In this document: positions 5,575 through 7,442 of the stretch, piece after piece
Position numbering within the stretch: the stretch's first letter is position 1
Layout: every line of letters begins with the position of its first letter
NCBI GenBank assembly: GCA_011051475.1
Contig: DRLE01000060.1
Span: 1 to 7,442 of the forward strand
DNA from: Gammaproteobacteria bacterium
Lineage (GTDB): Bacteria > Pseudomonadota > Gammaproteobacteria > SZUA-229
Direction: 5' to 3'
DNA: 7,442 nt
Program-made: the position numbers and the translations under genes
Notes under the pieces: generated by a model
Database searches by the model: none
The model's input: only the letters and a program-made list of their open reading frames with translations
Told to the model about the DNA's origin: nothing

Positions 5575-5711
5575 CCAGGGAAACTCTGATTGATTCGTCA
5601 TTGCGAGGAGCGAAGCGATGCGGCAATCTCTAACAGATTGATTCCACTACACGAGATTGCCGCGCTTCGCTCGCAATGACAGGAATTTTGAATTAATCAG
5701 AGGTTCCCTGG
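5575..5711. mobile_element. MITE-like palindromic element
   Basis: A 137-bp element bounded by 22-bp terminal inverted repeats, 5575-5596 and 5690-5711, matching at 20 of 22 positions (CCAGGGAA...CTCTGATT). Inside is a long hairpin with arms GTCATTGCGAGGAGCG... (5597-5630) and ...CGCTTCGCTCGCAATGAC (5653-5680). The inner palindrome resembles GTCATTGCGAG-type repeats that I recall as widespread in bacterial genomes. No transposase is encoded, and no clear target duplication is seen. The right end overlaps the 3' end of the DUF2955 gene. The hairpin may help to end transcription from that gene. No transposon family is assigned. Confidence 0.75.
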
Positions 5712-6796
5712 GAATAGTATTTTTCAGGCCAGAAAATATTCAGAATTTTAAGCGCAAACACCACATACACCGTTGCCAACAGGATCAGGCCAAGGCGAAC
5801 AAAAAAGGTTTCGCTGAAACTGGAGCCGAGTTCCATACTGCTGTTAAGCAGTACGATCATACCGGTCATGGCTGATGGATAATATATGGCGGCCGGACTG
5901 TCAGAAAAAATTATCGTTCCGAAAATCATGCCGACGGCAAAAATCAGCAGGACATAAAAATAGAACTCCGGTACCGCGACCATCAATATATACAGTATCA
6001 TGGCAAACAGGCCGCCGATAAGGGTGGAAATAAACGACGCGATTCCGGCATCACGTCCTTCCTCCAGGTCGGGCACCAGGGTAAAAATAGCAGCGAAGAT
6101 CAGTACCAGTATCTGGTTGACCCAGTTGCCGGCGATAAACAGCAGTGCCAGCGGTGTCACCACGATGGCGCTTTTCATCGCGGCCTGCGCGGCATGAAAG
6201 GAATACGCCTTCTGCAACACCCTGCGCGGCGGCATGCTGACTGCTTCCGGGTCCGGCACGATATAGTGCACCAGCCAGAGGATCAAAATCGTCAACCAGC
6301 TGGAAACCAGGAAACCGACCACCACGCCAATAGCCAGACCCTCATTAATACTGCTGAGCAACGGCATCATCAGCACCGACAGCAGCAACATGATAGTGAG
6401 CCAGAAAGAGCCATTGCGGTTCAGGTAGTAATAGATCCGAAACAGCACCACCGCCAGCGCCAGGCTGTATACCAGTGGAAACGGCAGCAGGAGCTGGGTA
6501 AAGAAAAAGCCGAAGAGGAAGGCAAACAGTGTTACCACCATATTGATGAAGCCGACTTTCAGCGGCAGCACCGGCAGCGGTCTGGCAAGGATAACCGCGC
6601 ATAACAGCGGAGTCAGATAGGACAGCGGCCAGCGAACCCCGTAGGCCAGCGCTATGGCCAGGGCAATACCCAGGGCATAGCGAATAATGCGTGCGCGGGT
6701 AAGCTCACCAACCCGCCGCCTGCGCTGAAAGCGCCTCAGTGGCCGTTTATCAACCCGGCTCAGTTCATTGACAATTTCAACAACATCAATAGACAT
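5693..6796 (-). CDS. DUF2955 / FUSC-like inner-membrane protein
   Basis: A 367-residue, very hydrophobic protein with about ten predicted membrane segments in two halves, separated by a polar stretch near 180-205. The N-terminus is basic and cytoplasmic-looking (KRPLRRFQRRRRVGELTRARIIRYALG). The pattern fits DUF2955 proteins, relatives of the fusaric-acid-resistance/aromatic-acid exporter (FUSC) class. These are regularly paired with an HlyD-type adaptor, as here. The ATG lies inside the end of the HlyD gene (11-nt overlap), so translation is probably coupled; no good ribosome-binding site is seen. The last five codons (Q-G-T-S-D) and the TAA stop lie inside the MITE-like element, so the native C-terminus has probably been replaced. 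The exported substrate is unknown. Confidence 0.85.
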   Translation of the reverse strand: MSIDVVEIVNELSRVDKRPLRRFQRRRRVGELTRARIIRYALGIALAIALAYGVRWPLSYLTPLLCAVILARPLPVLPLKVGFINMVVTLFAFLFGFFFTQLLLPFPLVYSLALAVVLFRIYYYLNRNGSFWLTIMLLLSVLMMPLLSSINEGLAIGVVVGFLVSSWLTILILWLVHYIVPDPEAVSMPPRRVLQKAYSFHAAQAAMKSAIVVTPLALLFIAGNWVNQILVLIFAAIFTLVPDLEEGRDAGIASFISTLIGGLFAMILYILMVAVPEFYFYVLLIFAVGMIFGTIIFSDSPAAIYYPSAMTGMIVLLNSSMELGSSFSETFFVRLGLILLATVYVVFALKILNIFWPEKYYSQGTSD

Positions 6797-7442
6797 AGGA
6801 CAACCAGCTCTGCAGACGTATCCATAGCCAGCCCAGCGAGTTGATTACCCAGTGATTACCGGTGTAGAACTGTACATCCGCCTGTCCACCATAGCGACGC
6901 AGGCCTTTGCTGCTGTCATCATCGAAACGGATATAGACCGGAAAACGCTGCGCCTGGCGCAGCCAGCCGGTCTTGGTCTCTACTGTCGGAAGGTCGCCGA
7001 CCTTGCCACCCTTTTCATAACTGACGGCAAAACCCACGCTGCTGACCCTGCCGGTAAATATACGGCCCGGGGCAATATCCAGGGCGATATCGACCTGGTC
7101 ACCGGGATGGATATTGGCAAGACTGTTTTCACGCAGGCTGGCCTTGATCCAGACATCATTGACCTCGATGAACGTCATCAACGGCGCGCCGACCCTGGCA
7201 AAGTGGCCGACGTCGATTTTCAGGTTGGTAATACCGCCGTGGGACGGCGCGCGGATAATCGTGCGGGAAAGATCGACCTGCGCCTTTTTCAGCGCGGCGA
7301 TAGCGGCACGTATTTTCGGGTTTTTGTCACCGGTTGCCCCCAGGTTCTGCCTGGCCTTTTCCAGTTCGGAGCGCGCGCTGGCCAGGTCGGCCTCGGCTTT
7401 TTCAATGGCTTTTCGTGCCTTGTCGCCGCGCGCCTTTGAATA
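6786..7442 (-). CDS. HlyD-family periplasmic adaptor, N-terminus outside window
   Basis: The open frame runs to the window edge, giving at least 218 residues with no start codon required inside the window. From the edge inwards there is an Ala/Lys/Glu-rich coiled coil (for example KARKAIEKAEADLASARSEL), then the lipoyl-type signature TIIRAPSHGGITNLKIDVG, then GAPLMTFIEVNDVWIKASL and a beta-barrel segment HPGDQVDIALDIAPGRIFTG. This is the order of membrane-fusion proteins of the EmrA/AaeA kind. It would link the DUF2955 protein to the outer membrane or periplasm for efflux. The stop TGA at 6788-6786 lies inside the next gene, indicating an operon. An internal TTG at 7181 is not the real start because the conserved domain continues upstream of it. 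Confidence 0.93.
   Translation of the reverse strand, partial: YSKARGDKARKAIEKAEADLASARSELEKARQNLGATGDKNPKIRAAIAALKKAQVDLSRTIIRAPSHGGITNLKIDVGHFARVGAPLMTFIEVNDVWIKASLRENSLANIHPGDQVDIALDIAPGRIFTGRVSSVGFAVSYEKGGKVGDLPTVETKTGWLRQAQRFPVYIRFDDDSSKGLRRYGGQADVQFYTGNHWVINSLGWLWIRLQSWLSYVY

Overview
The window looks like a chromosomal segment of a gammaproteobacterium. The evidence is the protein families present: a Crp/Fnr regulator, a group II truncated haemoglobin, a TauE/SafE-like membrane protein and a CoA-disulfide/persulfide reductase fused to rhodanese. Base composition is moderate to high GC, and REP-like and MITE-like repeats are present. A sulfur-metabolising or facultatively anaerobic lineage would fit, but the genus cannot be read from the sequence. 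All six supported genes are on the minus strand, so transcription runs from high to low coordinates.

Layout, left to right. (1) Bases 1-605 carry no credible gene. They hold two inverted copies of a structured repeat (copy A 1-180, copy B 354-605) flanking a REP-like hairpin block (215-335). (2) 690-1481 is a TauE/SafE-like (DsbD_2-type) membrane protein with a His/Met-rich tail. (3) 1626-2090 is a group II truncated haemoglobin. (4) 2201-2905 is a Crp/Fnr regulator, for which a TTG start is preferred. (5) 3036-3632 is a lipoprotein with an SLT lytic-transglycosylase fold. (6) 3718-5412 is the reductase-rhodanese fusion. (7) 5575-5711 is a MITE-like element with 22-bp terminal inverted repeats. 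It overlaps and supplies the stop codon of (8) 5693-6796, a DUF2955/FUSC-like membrane protein. (9) 6786 to the window edge is its HlyD-type partner, whose N-terminus lies outside the window.

How the genes may work together. Two promoters, for the globin and for the reductase-rhodanese, each carry an Fnr-family dyad (TTGAY-N4-RTCAA). In both, the dyad centre lies exactly 32 bp upstream of the -10 box centre, which is the class II (-41.5) activator geometry. The Crp/Fnr protein in the window has the E-T-A-S-R recognition helix that reads this type of site, so a small local regulon is plausible. The globin and TauE-like promoters also share a near-identical 22-bp block (20/22) covering the -10 box, which suggests a second common regulator. 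The HlyD + DUF2955 pair is a separate envelope export unit.

The most unusual feature is the pair of structured repeats at 1-605. Their cores are conserved, with two compensated base-pair changes in the apical stem. Their outer stems are unrelated in sequence but equal in length, and the whole architecture is preserved.
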